DNA of 64,000 nt, from assembly GCA_035578905.1 (NCBI GenBank), contig JAQJVL010000278.1:1109963-1173962 (forward strand), read 5' to 3'. How positions within the stretch are numbered: the stretch's first letter is position 1; each line of letters opens with the position of its first letter. Shown piece by piece: positions 61,546 through 64,000 of the stretch. The notes beneath the pieces are model-generated. The model did no database searches. It saw only the letters and a program-made list of their open reading frames with translations, and was not told where the DNA came from. Source of the DNA: Stictocephala bisonia (lineage: Eukaryota; Arthropoda; Insecta; Hemiptera; Membracidae). Both the position numbers and the translations under genes were made by a program.

Positions 61546-62854
61546 GCACCCACCTTCGATGGGCCCAGTATGATTTTACGAGTGTGGGTTGCACTGTTAG
61601 GGAAAATTATGAAGAACATATTAGACTTAGTTATTGAAATGATGTAACTTGTTTCTTTAGTTCACAATTTGGTTTCTAGGAGGGTTTGAACACAGATCTT
61701 GCTTTGAATGAATTAATCTATGAGCTGTATACAATGAAATAAACAATGATATACAATTTAACCTCAACTGATTTTTAAAATCGTTAATTAAAAAATATGT
61801 ATATAAAAAAAATCTCAAGAATTCGTACTGTCAGTGAGAAAATAATTGACACTTTAATGATACTAAAATATATTTTAAACACTAGTTCCCATATCATTTT
61901 CTTTTCATATAATCCAATAAAAACTATACAAATTTGTATATTTTAAAATCTTACTGTCTAAATTAGTAACTGGCCCAAATATTCTGTATTATCATCACTT
62001 TATAGAAAACCCATGAGAAATTATTTCACTGATGTACATATCAGTTTATAATTTACAGTTTCTTGATTTAGAATTATAATAAATGTAATAAAGAGAAGCT
62101 ATTTTATTGTTGAAGTAGGCAAATGAAAATTGTACATTAAAGACCTTGTTGGAAGTACCTGGCAATCCTTCTGTGTTCATGCATCTCATTGTAAGCAAAA
62201 CCGGTTACAGGTCATAAATTTAGCAAATACAGATGTAACATTTGCCTGTTTTCCAGTAATCTGTGATTCGAGGTATCTAAATATATATCATATGTAAAAT
62301 ATGACAATAAAAATCTAAAACTTCATCTACGGTTGAATCTTTTCACTTCCCAATTTCCAGATTAGGATTATATTTAGGCGAACATAAATTTCAAATGCAT
62401 AATTATTAGCCATATTGACAGTTCTTGTACCAAATATAATATCAATAAGTAAATATAAAAAACTAATAGGACAATTTAAGCCATCACTGTTACTGAAAAC
62501 CTCTTTCTTAGTGAAAGGGGATATATTTAATTCATATTGCATTGTGTGTGCTGCAATGCAGTTCATTTTATTCCTTATTTATATTATTTGAGACATTTTT
62601 AGGAGTTATTCAAGGTATATCTTAAATGTTATTTTGTTGTCTTAAGGAGGTTGGAGTAAAGTGTTAGGGATGACCTTCCAGTCTTAACTGTGCCCCTTAG
62701 TAATGGATTTTTTTTTTCATTTCATGTAATATACTGACTCTGATGATGTACCAGTGGGACCCATTAAATCCAATCATGATATAATAAAGCACCACACAAC
62801 AACACTATTACATAATTAAAATAAGTTTGCATTTATTCCTACTACATGCTACCG

Positions 62855-64000
62855 TATTGGGATAGTATTGGCAAGTATCATTGGCAAGTATTGGGAATTC
62901 GATCGCGAATTCCATGGACTGTTTATCGATTTCTCGAAAGCATATGATAGCCTCAATAGGAAGAAAATATGGAAAAAGATGGAAAAGTTTGGTATACCAA
63001 AAAAACTTATTAATCTAGCTAAGATGACAGTCGAAGGGTCTAAGTGTAAAGTCAGAATTGAGGGTGAATTGTCTGATGCTTTTGAAGTAATAACAGGAGT
63101 TCGACAAGGTGACGGGCTTTCACCTTTGCTGTTTAACATAGCTCTAGAAGATGCCCTTCAAAAAATTAGACATAAAAACTTAGGTGTAACAGTAGGATGT
63201 AAAATTAATATATTAGCATTTGCCGACGATGTAACTATTTTAACTGAAACAAAAGAAGACCTTGAAGAACTAACCAAAATTTTCATTTAAGAGACAGGAT
63301 GCATGGGTCTAAGAATAAATGATAAAAAAACAAAGTACATGCACTTTGAAAGAGGTGGCCACCCGCTTACAGAAATAAATATAGAAGGACATAGCTTTGA
63401 AGAGGTGGAGCAGTTTAAATATCTGGGAGTTCTAATATCCAATAAGAATAGTGAGGAATTAGAAATTGTAAACAGAATAAACCTAGCCAACAGATGCATG
63501 TATGCTTGCAATAAGATCTTGTCGTCAAAGTTACTGTCATACCGAACAAAAATACGAATATATCAAACAATAATAAGGCCAGTACTTTTATATGGTGCAG
63601 AAACCTGGATATTAAATAAAAAAGAAGAGAACAAACTCATCGTGTTTGAAAATCGCGTACTAAGAAAAATATTTGGTCCAACATTGGAAAATGGAGAATG
63701 GAGGTGCAAGCATAACCAAGAGATAAGACAGCAGTACAATGACTGTGACATAATAGCATCCGCAAGATCAAGAAGATTGAGATGGGCAGGCCATGTATGG
63801 CGTAGAGAACAAGGGACGCTGCTGAAGGAAGCTGGATTGGGAAGACCAGTGGGAAGAAGACCTCTAGGTAGACCAAAAAGAAGATGGTGGGATGGGGTTA
63901 AGACAGACACCGCAGCACTTGGAACCACAATGGAGGAGGCAGAAAACAGAGAAAGATGGAGAGAGCTTGTTGGTGAGGCCAAATCCCTTCTTGGGCATCG
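62855..64000 (+). mobile_element. LINE reverse transcriptase to C-terminus, nearly intact, continues off the right edge
   Basis: From about 62868 the frame reads GLFIDFSKAYDSLNRKKIWK, ITGVRQGDGLSPLLFNIA and the catalytic LAFADDVTIL. A single TAA lies at 63288-63290. The same frame then continues without a stop to the window end: MGLRINDKKTKYMHF, EEVEQFKYLGVLIS, RPVLLYGAETWILN, RRLRWAGHVWRRE, GRRPLGRPKRRWWDGV. This is the RT palm, thumb and C-terminal region of a LINE. One stop in about 370 codons makes it the youngest element here. The N-terminal part is absent. Confidence 0.9.

Larger units (their letters stand above)
57468..64000 (+). other. MFSD14 intron 10 and downstream, right edge
   Basis: Contains a LINE (58230-59820), the candidate microexon (60965-60991), the third minisatellite locus (61376-61545) and a LINE running off the edge (62855-64000). 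A non-AT-rich stretch at 60230-60500 matches nothing I know. The rest is AT-rich. Confidence 0.75.

Noticed and set aside
62741..62790. Hammerhead-like CTGATGA near 62749
   Set aside because: No GAAA arm follows a pairable stem, so the core is incomplete.

Overview
The window is animal nuclear DNA, most likely an insect. It is AT-rich, has GT-AG introns of 0.9 to 10.6 kb, and is full of transposable-element relics (Jockey/CR1-type LINEs, copia, mariner/pogo, hAT, piggyBac, tRNA-derived SINEs). No bacterial operons, CRISPR arrays or rRNA genes were seen. A hemipteran or similar large-genome insect is plausible, but the sequence alone does not fix the species.

Two host genes can be assembled exon by exon. 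On the minus strand, from 23988 down past the left edge, lies Nelf-E, the RNA-binding subunit of the negative elongation factor that pauses RNA polymerase II near promoters. Six exons give 269 residues here: an N-terminal coiled segment, a conserved middle region and one RRM; the last few residues lie off the window. On the plus strand, from 25605 past the right edge, lies MFSD14 (HIAT1), a major-facilitator membrane transporter. Ten exons give 423 residues; the terminal exon or exons lie off the window. The two genes are head to head, with 1616 bp between start codons. They share no pathway, so any link is through the shared divergent promoter region. All exon joins keep the reading frame.

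Layout: 1-24000 is Nelf-E. Its introns hold a 1.4-kb fold-back element, a 2.3-kb hAT relic, a pogo/Tigger deletion derivative, a LINE RNase H piece, a snap-back mariner, a 34-bp minisatellite, a decayed copia element and two further inverted-repeat elements. 24000-25600 is the divergent intergenic region, with a 508-bp retroinsertion carrying a hammerhead-like core and two perfect palindromes. 25600-64000 is MFSD14. Its introns hold nested LINEs, three copies of one SINE family, a piggyBac-type MITE, a relic duplicate of exon 2, a 10.6-kb intron with a LINE nested in a DNA transposon, three loci of one G-rich minisatellite family, and a LINE running off the right edge.

The most interesting points are the relic of exon 2 in intron 2, an in-frame 27-nt microexon candidate after exon 10, direct repeats flanking exon 7, the hammerhead-like cores, and the G-quadruplex-capable minisatellite family that switches orientation. 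I found no convincing new multi-gene system. Element boundaries come from terminal repeats and target-site duplications read by eye.
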